Source: Bacillota bacterium
Lineage (GTDB): Bacteria > Armatimonadota > HRBIN16
NCBI GenBank assembly: GCA_023511455.1
Contig: JAIMBJ010000004.1
Span: 62,001 to 126,000 of the forward strand
DNA length: 64,000 nt
Reading direction: 5' to 3'
Shown: in pieces, positions 23,987-31,959 of the stretch
Numbering within the stretch: the stretch's first letter is position 1
Layout: every line of letters begins with the position of its first letter
The notes under the pieces: model-generated
Databases searched by the model: none
Seen by the model: only the letters and a program-made list of their open reading frames with translations
Told to the model about the DNA's origin: nothing
Made by a program: the position numbers and the translations under genes

Positions 23987-26551
23987 ATGAAAGCACGAAG
24001 AACCCTTCTCGCGCTGTGCACATTGCTGACAATAGTTGCTGCCGTTCCGTCCGTTGCCGGTGACGACAGTGCGCCACTCATGGACCCTACCCGTCCCGTC
24101 ACGCGCATTACGCGCACCAGCTTTACACTGCAGTACTTCACGCAGCAGCCGTGCGAAACGAGGGTGCAGGTGCGTGAGGGCGACATCCCGATGATTGCGT
24201 GGCGACCGGAAGGCAAAAAGACCGACTTCTGGTCGCAGCCAAATGTGCGTGTGGTACGTGTTGCCGGTTCACGACAATGGCATACCGTGACCGTCGATGG
24301 TCTCAAGCCGGGCAAGCGGTATTTCTATCGCATCTACGACCCCGGCGCCGTGCCCACTCCGGAGGAGAAACGCTGGGGTGCAGAGCCACCCTGGCGGCGC
24401 GAGTACGCTGTCTCCACCCAGGCGCCCAAGGGCTACAAGACCGTTATCCACGTGCCGGTGAAGGTTCTGATTATGCCCAACGTCATCAACGTGGCTTCGG
24501 CACACGACGCCACCGGGGTCATCGCGCCGCGTCCGCAGAAACTGACATCGGAGCAGATAGACCTTATCCGAAAAGAGTATGAGGTGGCGTCGCGCTTCTT
24601 CTGGGTGAACAGCGGGATGCGCTTCTGGGTCGACTTCCAGATTTTCATCGACGACCGCTGGCAGCGATGGGGACCAGAACCCGACAATGCCGACCCGTTC
24701 TACAAGGGTTGGCCCGTATGCCGCAGCTATCCGGGTGAAGACTTTCGTGGTCCTGGCGGCGGCGATTTTACCATTGTGGACACGAAGGACATCACGCGTG
24801 CGAACAAAGAACCAGTCTACGAAGAACGTCCCTACCCTGGACAGATCGAGCAGGCGTTTCCCCGCCGATGGAACCCCCGCACGAGCAAATGGGAGTTTTA
24901 CAACTCGGGTGGGGGCACCTACGGAGTGGATGAGTTGCCCAACGGCATCCCTGCGCGTTCGCAATATCTGGGGGGAGGCGACACCGCATGGCTAGCGACA
25001 CACGAGTTCCACCACCAGATGGAGTCGTTTGGAGCCTTCTCGCTGGCGCACCGTGAGGATGACCGCATCGTGTTTAACCATCCCGACCCCCGCCACCGCC
25101 GCACCAATCCCGATGGCAGCGTCTCTGAAGTAACCTGGAACACCGCAGGACGACACGGTGAACACTGGCAATGCATGGCATACTGGGACCGAACACTGAC
25201 CGATGCCCAGTGGCTGCGCATGTACATCGGCTATACGGTGACCGTGCGTGACGCCGACGAGGACGGCGTGCCCGATGACGACCCGCGCCTGCCACTCGAC
25301 GAGAAGCGGTTCGGGAGCAACCCGCGCAAGCGTTCCACCGACGGAAGAATCACCGACCTGCAAAAGGTGATGCTCAGCACGTGGGCACACACGCATCTGC
25401 AGAATAGCTTCAATAAACCACCTGCCCAGTATATTAAGCCAAACCCCATCAGCCCCGACACCGACGGAGACGGACTGACCGACGACATCGACCCTTACCC
25501 CCTGTACCCCTGGCAGCCGTTCATCTATGCCTATCGTGCTACAGTGGACGGCAATGACAGCGAGTGGACGAGTATACCCCCTGCCGGGGAGACGGAGGAA
25601 GGCGGCATCCGCTTTACCTTCAAACAGGCGCATGACGAGAACGCCTACTACGGGCTGTTCACCGTGAAGGGCAACTGGAAACGTATCTACGCGGTGTACG
25701 ATGGCGAAGGCAAAGGCGTCTTTTCGCGCGAGGGCATTCAGACCATTGAGGTGTTGAACGGCGAAACACTCACCGTCCGTTCCGCCTGGGCGCCTGCGCC
25801 AGGTTTGAAGTGGAAGTCGTCGCGCAAAGCGGACGGCACCACCGTTATCGAGTTCAGCCTGCCGAATCGCGGGGAAGGCATATGGTTCTGGACGCGCGGG
25901 GGACGCGAGGTTGGCGCATCGATCGATGTCATCGCCGCCGACGACAAGGCGTACTCCGTGTACGAGCCGTATCACCTGTTCTACGCCCTGATGCTGGAAC
26001 CCAACGGCCGCTTCCCCCTGCCCGCCAACGCCCCAACAGAGCTGAGCCGCGAATCCGCCACCCGCGTTTTTCTGCCGGACGACCCTGCGCTCAAGTTCAC
26101 CGGCAGCGGCTGGAAGTTGGAGAACGGCGTTCTGCGCCATTCCGGACATGAGGAGTCGGTGGTTTACATCGACGGGTTGAACGCGCTGGAGTTCGACCTG
26201 TGGGCACAGGTCGAGGCGAAGCAGGACGGTATCCTGGGCGCGTTCCTGCTGGGCACACCGCAGATGAACGCAGGGGTGGACTATATTGCCTTTGTGGGCG
26301 GCTACGGCAACACTATTACCCGGTTCCGCCTCTTCGGGCGCGAGGAGGGCGACGGCGAGGTGATGATGACACCGGGCAAGCACAGCCTGCAGCTGTCGCG
26401 ACGAGGTGGTGAAGTGTGGCTGCTGGTGGACGGCAAGCCGGTTCTCTACGCCGCCGACCCCAACCCGAAACAGCCGGTTAACCGCCTTGCCGTCATCGGT
26501 GGCTACGGGGGCGATCAGGTGCTGTATGAGATACGGATACGGGTGCCGTAA
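23987..26551 (+). CDS. Secreted HExxH metalloprotease-like multidomain protein
   Basis: 854 residues from ATG 23987 behind GGTGAGGAG. A signal peptide (residues 1-25, ending PSVAG) is followed by a fibronectin-III-like domain (about 34-145; ARG-rich strands ending KRYFYRIYDPG). A large central region holds HEFHH at residues 339-343, a zincin-type HExxH motif. Two Asp-rich calcium-type segments follow (DADEDGVPDDDPRLP; DTDGDGLTDDIDPYP), as in thrombospondin type 3 repeats. The C-terminal half has a DOMON/carbohydrate-binding-like part and a concanavalin/DUF1080-like domain (VVYIDGLNALEFDLWAQ ... LVDGKPVLYA). The third zinc ligand cannot be assigned, so protease activity is likely but not proven. 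Divergent from glnB; convergent with the Rhs array. Confidence 0.8.
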   Translation: MKARRTLLALCTLLTIVAAVPSVAGDDSAPLMDPTRPVTRITRTSFTLQYFTQQPCETRVQVREGDIPMIAWRPEGKKTDFWSQPNVRVVRVAGSRQWHTVTVDGLKPGKRYFYRIYDPGAVPTPEEKRWGAEPPWRREYAVSTQAPKGYKTVIHVPVKVLIMPNVINVASAHDATGVIAPRPQKLTSEQIDLIRKEYEVASRFFWVNSGMRFWVDFQIFIDDRWQRWGPEPDNADPFYKGWPVCRSYPGEDFRGPGGGDFTIVDTKDITRANKEPVYEERPYPGQIEQAFPRRWNPRTSKWEFYNSGGGTYGVDELPNGIPARSQYLGGGDTAWLATHEFHHQMESFGAFSLAHREDDRIVFNHPDPRHRRTNPDGSVSEVTWNTAGRHGEHWQCMAYWDRTLTDAQWLRMYIGYTVTVRDADEDGVPDDDPRLPLDEKRFGSNPRKRSTDGRITDLQKVMLSTWAHTHLQNSFNKPPAQYIKPNPISPDTDGDGLTDDIDPYPLYPWQPFIYAYRATVDGNDSEWTSIPPAGETEEGGIRFTFKQAHDENAYYGLFTVKGNWKRIYAVYDGEGKGVFSREGIQTIEVLNGETLTVRSAWAPAPGLKWKSSRKADGTTVIEFSLPNRGEGIWFWTRGGREVGASIDVIAADDKAYSVYEPYHLFYALMLEPNGRFPLPANAPTELSRESATRVFLPDDPALKFTGSGWKLENGVLRHSGHEESVVYIDGLNALEFDLWAQVEAKQDGILGAFLLGTPQMNAGVDYIAFVGGYGNTITRFRLFGREEGDGEVMMTPGKHSLQLSRRGGEVWLLVDGKPVLYAADPNPKQPVNRLAVIGGYGGDQVLYEIRIRVP

Positions 26552-26617
26552 GCTGCCAGGCGGAAGCAAAGAATCTCTGTGCCAGATTCGTCGCAGGGCG
26601 TGCACGAACCGACCTCT

Positions 26618-27001
26618 TCATTCTGCGCAGAAGCCGTTCGTCCGATGCCCGCGCACGGCGCGATACACCCGGCTCAGAAGGTCTGACAGACTCAACTGCT
26701 CACACACCGTTTCGTCGTCGCCTAACCGGGAGAGGAAGCGGAGCAGCGACCTTCTGAGGTCGTCGCGGTGTGCCGGTTCCTGCTCCGCCCCTACAACCTG
26801 CACGACCGGGACACGTATCCTCGGGAATCGCCCGCTTACGACCTCCTTGCACCGAAGGTTCAGCAAGCGGCCCTCTGAATCGTAGGCGACATATTCATTC
26901 TGCTGCACGTCGGTGGGCTCTACATACTGCTCAAGGTCCTGAACAGCATCGAAGACCTCGATGTCGCCTGCGCTATCTACCAAAACAAATGGTGGACGCA
27001 T
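26618..27001 (-). CDS. Candidate immunity protein of orphan Rhs tip 3
   Basis: 127 residues, acidic, with no membrane segment. It contains EPTDVQQNEYVAYDSEGRLL, a pattern ('...NEY..YDxEGRLL') I associate with small proteins found beside polymorphic toxins, but the family cannot be named with certainty. ATG 27001 lies 29 bases inside the end of the tip-3 frame, an overlap typical of toxin-immunity pairs. The ribosome-binding site is weak, consistent with coupled translation. The last gene of the Rhs array; it converges on the HExxH gene with a 66-base gap that holds nothing recognisable. Confidence 0.55.
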   Translation of the reverse strand: MRPPFVLVDSAGDIEVFDAVQDLEQYVEPTDVQQNEYVAYDSEGRLLNLRCKEVVSGRFPRIRVPVVQVVGAEQEPAHRDDLRRSLLRFLSRLGDDETVCEQLSLSDLLSRVYRAVRGHRTNGFCAE

Positions 27002-27293
27002 TGCTTAAAACCTGTGCCAAAACGACCTGGAGGTTAGTAAGCTCATCAAACCAGTCATCCCCACTCGGATCCACACAATTAACCGGCTCGTGCTCGCAAT
27101 ACAGATACGGATGCTCGCTCAGCACCGCATCCCGCGAGATACACCGCCCCACCCGCGGGTCGTGGTAGCGCGCCCCGACGTGTAGCAAGCCCGTATCGCT
27201 GTCAGCTACCGTATTACCCAGATGGGGGTTAGGGCTCCCTCTGCCCAAAGCGTCTGCTAGTCCAACACCAGTATCCAATGGTTGGTATCCCAA
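26973..27293 (-). pseudogene. Orphan Rhs C-terminal tip 3
   Basis: A displaced 3' end of an Rhs gene without the rest of the protein. Rhs-core similarity begins near 27230 (NTVADSDTGLLHVGARYHDP) and continues RVGRCISRDAVLSEHPYLY to the core boundary CEHEPVNCVDPSG. The tip after DPSG has only 28 residues (DDWFDELTNLQVVLAQVLSN, then eight more). The frame stays open back to 27293, overlapping the 2TM gene at 27229-27483, where it is not Rhs-like. No start codon with a good ribosome-binding site is seen, so it is probably silent unless recombined with a full rhs gene. Confidence 0.75.
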
Positions 27294-27483
27294 GCATTAT
27301 TGCCATACCAACCGGATCTTTGAAGAACGGGTTGTGATAGGATGGGTCGAACCTGCTGTAGATGAAACTTGCGACGATAATACTAACCATCCCTCCTAAC
27401 CATGTTCCTACGTCTCGCCAAAATCTATGGGTTTTGCTTTCCCTGCTTTGCACCTCCGCCACCTCCACCTCCGAGAGCAGCAC
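27229..27483 (-). CDS. Small two-helix membrane protein, candidate immunity (tip 2 cassette)
   Basis: Up to 84 residues; two hydrophobic segments (WLGGMVSIIVASFIYSRF and GMAIMLGIPTIGYWCW) separated by DPSYHNPFFKDPV. It is a paralog of the protein at 28785-29057: both share 'SYxNPFFxDxxGxAIxxGxPT'. GTG 27483 overlaps the tip-2 stop (TAGTG). A later GTG at 27453, eight bases after GGAGGTGGCGGAG, may be the true start. The position directly behind a tip suggests an immunity role; this is inferred from context. Confidence 0.6.
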   Translation of the reverse strand: MLLSEVEVAEVQSRESKTHRFWRDVGTWLGGMVSIIVASFIYSRFDPSYHNPFFKDPVGMAIMLGIPTIGYWCWTSRRFGQREP

Positions 27484-27920
27484 TACAAGCCCAATTCATC
27501 GAGCATGGCGTTGTACATCTTCAGCTTTTCCAGCTTTCCACGCAGACCGGTCCAGGCATCTTTCACGATATCGTAGAGTTGTTCGCCTCCCTCCCAGATC
27601 TGGTCTCCTATCCACACGCCTACCGCGCCGCCCAGTCCCATGCCAATCCATGCACCGGGTGGGCTAGCTACTACTCCGCCGATATCGCCCCCTATACCAG
27701 CACCAATACCACCCCAGAACCAGTCCCAGTAGTCCTTGAACGGTCTGTATCCACTCGGGTCCACGCTACTAACCGGCTCATGCTCGCACTACAGATACGG
27801 ATGCTCAGAAAGCACCGCGTCCCGGCTGATGAACCGCCCCACCTGCGGGTCATAGTAGCGTGCCCCGACGCGGAGCACACTCGCATCACCGTCATCGTCG
27901 TAGATCGCGAGTACTACACA
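27483..27920 (-). pseudogene. Orphan Rhs C-terminal tip 2, interrupted by a stop codon
   Basis: Rhs-core similarity starts near 27910 (IYDDDGDASVLRVGARYYDP, QVGRFISRDAVLSEHPYL). A TAG then stands where tip 3 has the Tyr of YLYCEHEPVN, and the frame continues CEHEPVSSVDPSG into the tip. The tip (86 residues after DPSG, to 27483) is rich in glycine and hydrophobic residues: GGIGAGIGGDIGGVVASPPG followed by AWIGMGLGGAVGVWIG, then an amphipathic Lys/Glu end. This resembles glycine-zipper pore-forming peptides. The nonsense change and the missing upstream core make it a silent remnant or reservoir. Confidence 0.75.
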
Positions 27921-28249
27921 TAATTCACACTCGCCGGCGTATCCTTCCGACCAGTTACATCACCCATCAAAGCGAGGCCTATCAGTTTGTGGAATAACAT
28001 CAATGTGCCTCGCTGCAACTTGGGGTACACCAGCGACACTACAAGCCAGGCGGTCAGGGTTTTAAAATAGTATTCACCGAATTCTTGTCCCAGCCATGTC
28101 CACATAGAAGGTCCACCTGTCGCCTGGTACCATACACTAAGAATCAATCCGCCCAGCAATGTTGTGAAAGCACTGAAAAGCACAGCTGCTAGTATCCAGC
28201 GCCACATCAAGAAGCCCACTGTCCGGATTGCCGCACGCATATCCCTCAT
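27914..28249 (-). CDS. Three-helix membrane protein, candidate immunity (tip 1 cassette)
   Basis: About 111 residues from ATG 28249 (ATG 28240 is also possible) near GGAGGGG. Three hydrophobic stretches: WILAAVLFSAFTTLLGGLIL, TLTAWLVVSLVY and LFHKLIGLALMG. No family recognised. It follows orphan tip 1 by 58 bases, and its stop is exactly where Rhs-core similarity of tip 2 resumes. Context alone suggests it protects against the tip-1 product. Base composition looks more A/T-rich than that of the flanking operons. Confidence 0.55.
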   Translation of the reverse strand: MRDMRAAIRTVGFLMWRWILAAVLFSAFTTLLGGLILSVWYQATGGPSMWTWLGQEFGEYYFKTLTAWLVVSLVYPKLQRGTLMLFHKLIGLALMGDVTGRKDTPASVNYV

Positions 28250-28307
28250 CCCCTCCAGATGCAATACTGCTGCACTGTGCTCTAAACACCGTGCCGCTGC
28301 GGTTATT

Positions 28308-28790
28308 TCATCTGACCCAAACGGGAGGATGGTCGGCGTAGTATGCTGCCATCTCACGCGCGGTGCGCTTTATCCAGTTCCACAATCTGCTGGCGTCGCC
28401 CTCCTCCCATGCAACTCCTACTGCAGCCAGTGCTCCAGCTACCGCGCCTGGTAGTCCTCCCAGCAGTACACCTCCACCACCGAGCACGATAAGGTTAACG
28501 ACAAATGTTTCCACCTTAAAATACCCACTCGGATCCACATGATTGACCGGGTCATCCTCGCAATACAGATACCGGTTCAACGACAATGGGCGATACAGGT
28601 TGCCCAGCCACTTGTCCGCGCTCGTCCACCTGCCTACCGCCGGCTCGTAGTAGCGCGCGCCGATATACAGCAGCCCCGCATCGCCATCATCGCGGTAGCC
28701 CCATGCGCCCGCAAAGCGATAGGGGTTGCCGCTGCTGCCCCACTGCGCCACCGGGTTGCCGAAGGCTTCGGTTGTGACAGTCGCTCAGTC
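28308..28790 (-). pseudogene. Orphan Rhs C-terminal tip 1
   Basis: An open Rhs 3' end without an N-terminus. It starts after an in-frame TGA at about 28792 with TVTTEAFGNPVAQWGSSGNP, continues with YRDDGDAGLLYIGARYYEP and SLNRYLYCEDDPVN up to HVDPSG. The 71-residue tip begins YFKVETFVVNLIVLGGGGVL and contains LGGLPGAVAGALAAVGVAW. The core part is nearly identical at DNA level to the same part of the main rhs gene (30352-30520). An 8-bp tandem repeat CAGTCGCT (28778-28785 and 28786-28793) sits exactly at the junction with the preceding gene, like a recombination scar. No usual start is present. Confidence 0.75.
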
Positions 28791-29057
28791 GCTCAAACGA
28801 CGTCGCCAGCGGGCAATTCGCCCCCAGAACGCTTCAGCATCTCTCAGATGTCCACCTTTGCGCCATCGCAACAAATAAAACATCATCGTCGGAAAGCCTA
28901 TCACGATTGCTATCCCATCCCAGTCGTCAAAGAATGGATTGTTATAGGATGGAAAGAAGTGCGCACCAATGAAGTTGCCAGCGATGATGCCAATCATGGC
29001 TGCTACCCATTCTATCAAACAATACGAGACGCTCTGTTTTTTCGACACGTGTATCAT
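28785..29057 (-). CDS. Small two-helix membrane protein, candidate immunity (main rhs cassette)
   Basis: 90 residues from ATG 29057, with GAGGAGGAC seven bases upstream. Two hydrophobic segments, LIEWVAAMIGIIAGNFIGAH and GIAIVIGFPTMMFYLL, flank PSYNNPFFDDWD; the C-terminus is strongly basic (RIARWRRRLSD). It is a paralog of the 27229-27483 protein. Its last codons lie in the 8-bp tandem repeat that marks the junction to orphan tip 1. No known family was recognised. Confidence 0.65.
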   Translation of the reverse strand: MIHVSKKQSVSYCLIEWVAAMIGIIAGNFIGAHFFPSYNNPFFDDWDGIAIVIGFPTMMFYLLRWRKGGHLRDAEAFWGRIARWRRRLSD

Positions 29058-29103
29058 TTTAGTCCTCCTCGGGATGTCCTCACGATAGCGAACATGGATC
29101 GTT

Positions 29104-29472
29104 CTATCGCATCGACGTAAACACGAGTAAAGCCACTGCAACAAAGAGCGTGACCGATACCCCCTGCAGGAAACCAGAGAACCATGTATTGCGTTCGCGG
29201 TCGTTCCATATGCAGACATGCGACCCACTGAGGGTTAAACCAATAAACGCAGTCAGCAGGGGAAGCTGCGACGCATAGAGCGGGATTCCTTCGGCCAGCC
29301 TGACCACCACGTAGCCGGCCAGAGACGCAGCAGTGAGAACATCGCCCCAGATAGCCCTTACCATCTTCGGGTCGTGTAAAGAAGCACGCTCACGGATGTG
29401 CCATGCGGCGGATGTCAGTAGCAGTACCGCGGCAATCAACAATACCCCCAGCTCAGCCATCTGTAACGCCAT
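29104..29472 (-). CDS. Four-helix membrane protein of unknown function
   Basis: 122 residues from ATG 29472 behind AGAGGTGAG; four hydrophobic segments (LGVLLIAAVLLLTSAAW, LTAASLAGYVVVRLA, LPLLTAFIGLTLSGSHV, VSVTLFVAVALLVF). The start is five bases after the stop of the TPR gene, so the two are cotranscribed. It belongs to the cassette directly behind the main rhs gene. It may take part in immunity against the main tip, but nothing in the sequence proves it. Confidence 0.6.
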   Translation of the reverse strand: MALQMAELGVLLIAAVLLLTSAAWHIRERASLHDPKMVRAIWGDVLTAASLAGYVVVRLAEGIPLYASQLPLLTAFIGLTLSGSHVCIWNDRERNTWFSGFLQGVSVTLFVAVALLVFTSMR

Positions 29473-29477
29473 AAGTC

Positions 29478-29924
29478 TCACCTCTGCGTAGACTGCTCTC
29501 GTTGTATTTCCGACAATTTGCTCTTAATCTCAGCCAGCTTGGAGGGTGCGTATTTGGTGTCTCCCAGGTCCGCGGATTTGCGAAACGCCTGGGACGCCCC
29601 TTCAAGGTCGCCTGTGTGCAGGTAACACGCGCCGATGCGGTTATAAACTGCGATTTGCGCACGTAAACTTAAATCAGAAGGCAGGTTTCCGGTATGTGGC
29701 AACGCCGAAAGATAACCATCTATCGCCTCTTTGTAGTGTCCTCGCCGTTCCATCTCCAAAGACCGTTGCATGATTGCAGAGTATGTATATATACTGTCAG
29801 AAAATTTCCGTTGTGTCCAAACTGCGCGGAGCTGATATGCATGTTCGACGGTGAGTGCCAACAGCAACATCAGGACTGCGGTTAATACAGCCCCTCTCAA
29901 CGTGTCACAGGCATTGCCTTTCAT
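29478..29924 (-). CDS. Membrane-anchored TPR-like protein
   Basis: 148 residues from ATG 29924 (GAGGAGGT at six bases). An N-terminal membrane segment (GAVLTAVLMLLLALTVEHAY) is followed by two to three TPR-like helical pairs (HYKEAIDGYLSALPHTGNLP; AVYNRIGACYLHTGDLEGAS). The C-terminus is a charged helix. TPR modules bind proteins; the partner is unknown. It is the first gene after the main rhs gene, separated by a 201-base gap, and leads a cassette of three genes (29924 down to 28785). Confidence 0.65.
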   Translation of the reverse strand: MKGNACDTLRGAVLTAVLMLLLALTVEHAYQLRAVWTQRKFSDSIYTYSAIMQRSLEMERRGHYKEAIDGYLSALPHTGNLPSDLSLRAQIAVYNRIGACYLHTGDLEGASQAFRKSADLGDTKYAPSKLAEIKSKLSEIQREQSTQR

Positions 29925-30049
29925 TGCGATACCTCCTCTTCCGAATCTCTTTTTCAGTTGCAGAGGTTACCGCTTGAGAGTAAAACGAATTTTCTTCTGG
30001 ACAGACTCAGCACCTAGCCTATATGATACAGTTCACGACATTAAGGAGA

Positions 30050-30113
30050 AGCAGGCTTCAAAGATGCACAGCATTCACTGCCCGGCTCTTCAGCCTGCTG
30101 GGAAAAGCCTGCT
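30050..30113. repeat. Competing inverted repeats after rhs
   Basis: AGCAGGCT (30050-30057) can pair with either of two AGCCTGCT copies, at 30092-30099 or 30106-30113; the second pairing extends by one base (AAGCCTGC with GCAGGCTT). The two stems exclude each other. It lies in the 29925-30125 gap between the rhs stop and the TPR gene and may be a processing or termination structure; there is no T-run. Confidence 0.4.
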
Positions 30114-30125
30114 CCTCCCCTCCTT

Positions 30126-31959
30126 TCACGGTCCCTTGTAATCAGGGTCACTCAGCCGTTCCATCATCCTAATCTGGTGTTCGTGGCTTCTACCATACAC
30201 TCCTCCCCAAGAGTGTCCCTCCTCCCGCTCTTTCGACCCCATCCACTCCGCAAACTCTCTTGCAGCCAGTATGGCAAGGATGCCAATAGTTACAGCGATG
30301 CTTATACCACGAAGCCATGGCCATAGCCTATTAGGCCGCCTGCCTGTGGGATCTACGCTGTTAACCGGGTCATCTTCGCAATACAGATACCGGTTGAGCG
30401 ACAGCGGGCGATAGATATCCCCCAACCACTTGTCCGCGCTCGTCCAGCGACCCACCGCCGGCTCATAGTAGCGCGCCCCGATATATAGCAGCCCCGCATC
30501 CCCATCGTCGCGGTAGCCCCAATCGCCGGCTAAGGTGTATGCCGTGCGGAAACCGGCGTCCAGCCGCTCCCCAAAGGCGGTGAAGTAACCGATGTAGGTC
30601 ACCCAACCGCCAGTTTCGTCGGTGTGTACCCGCGCCGAACCCAGACGGTCACCGCCACTCCACCACTGGTCGCCCCACAGGATGTTTACCGCGTTCACCA
30701 TGCCCCCCGCCCAGGTATACTTCCAGTCCATCATCAGATGGTTGTTTGGGTTGGGGTTATTCCACTGCTCGCGAAGCAGCGCGTCCCCCGCGAAGCGGTA
30801 AACAACCGAACGAGACGCACCCGAGTCGCTTACCCACCGGAAGAACCGGCGCCCGAGACCGTCATAGTTATAAAGGTGCGTGAAAATCATTTGACCTGCT
30901 ACTGAGCGAACAATTCGCTGCAGGCGGTCCTCCTCGTCGTAGCCAAAGGTGATGGTCACGCCATCCACCGTGCGCGACACCATGTTACCGTTGGCATCCC
31001 ACGCATAGGTGACCGAACCCGCACTCAGCAACCGGTTGTCATCATCGTAAGTGTAGTTCGTGACCACGCCATCCCGCACCTGTTGCACCCGGTTGCCTGC
31101 CGCGTCATACACCCAGTGCATCTCATACGCGACATACCCCTCCACTCGCCAACGGCAAAGCGCACACCCGTCAGTTTATTGCCGGTATACTGGAGTTGAA
31201 TCGCCCGCCCCGATGGGTCGCTGACTTGGGTTAGCAGCCCATTGGAATCGTAGGTAAGGGCAATGGCGTTGCCGTTAGTGTCTACGATGCGAGAAAGCCG
31301 ATAGTGGTTAATCACATTGGTGGGTTCGAACTCCAGCCGCACCTGCGACTTCAGGGTGAGCGCGTAGCTGTTTCCCGAAGCAGATAGTCGGTCGCGATAG
31401 CCATCACGCGGAACCCACTGTCCGCCCTGCAGGTCGAACAGCTGTATGGTTTGATGCCCCCACACCACGACAGCACGGTTCTGCTGGGGGTGGACGTTCA
31501 GATGCGTATCATAGGTGTGGCTCCACTTGGCGCCGATGGCAGGGTTGGTATACGCTGCCTTGCTATTGTGGTGCAGGCTAAACGATACCGGTAGCCCCCC
31601 ACGTGCTCGCCAGCTCACCAGAGGAATGTCCGTCTGCTTTGCTCGGGAGACGGCGTTGATGCCTGCCACACTTGCCTGCCACGAGTGCCCCGAACCGGAA
31701 CCCGCGGCGTCACCATCGTCCGGGGCAGGTGGAAGCACCTGTGACGCCATGACGGCGGTTGCCAGCGTATAGTTGGCATGGAGGTGCAGTTGAGTGGCAT
31801 AAGCGGAGACGGTGTTGGCGAGGATAATCCCCAGCGAGGCAGCTGCCGCGAGGATACTACTAAGCGCGGTTACCCCCCCGCCGCTTTTGTAAGCAGGAAT
31901 ACGACAGAAAGAGCCAATGCGAGGGGTTTGGTCAAGAAGCGTTTGCGAACACGGTTCAT
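30126..31959 (-). pseudogene. Rhs-repeat polymorphic toxin gene with two frame breaks
   Basis: The natural start is ATG 31959 behind AAGGAGGA, giving signal-like MNRVRKRFLTKPLALALSVV. The frame stops after a G7 run (31873-31879). One more G would join it to the long frame that continues ALSSILAAAASLGIILANTV. That frame holds the Rhs N-terminal region (GLPVSFSLHHNSKAAYTNPA, TNGNAIALTYDSNGLLTQVS) and breaks again at a G4 run (31137-31140). Adding one G gives a continuous EWRGYVAYEMHWVYDAAGNR. The last frame holds Rhs repeats, GLLYIGARYYEP, RYLYCEDDPVN and the boundary SVDPTG. The tip (70 residues) has one membrane segment (ISIAVTIGILAILAA). About 610 codons is short for an Rhs protein. Both breaks are single-base deficits in homopolymers, so sequencing error is possible. 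Confidence 0.8.

Noticed and set aside
24992-26605. A 537-codon minus-strand frame opposite the secreted HExxH gene
   Set aside because: The plus-strand gene has a signal peptide, domain motifs and a ribosome-binding site; the antisense frame shows none of these.
26618-31959. A CRISPR array or transposon as the source of the repeated blocks
   Set aside because: The repeats are coding Rhs-core segments of about 150 bases with different flanks; there are no short regular direct repeats and no transposase.
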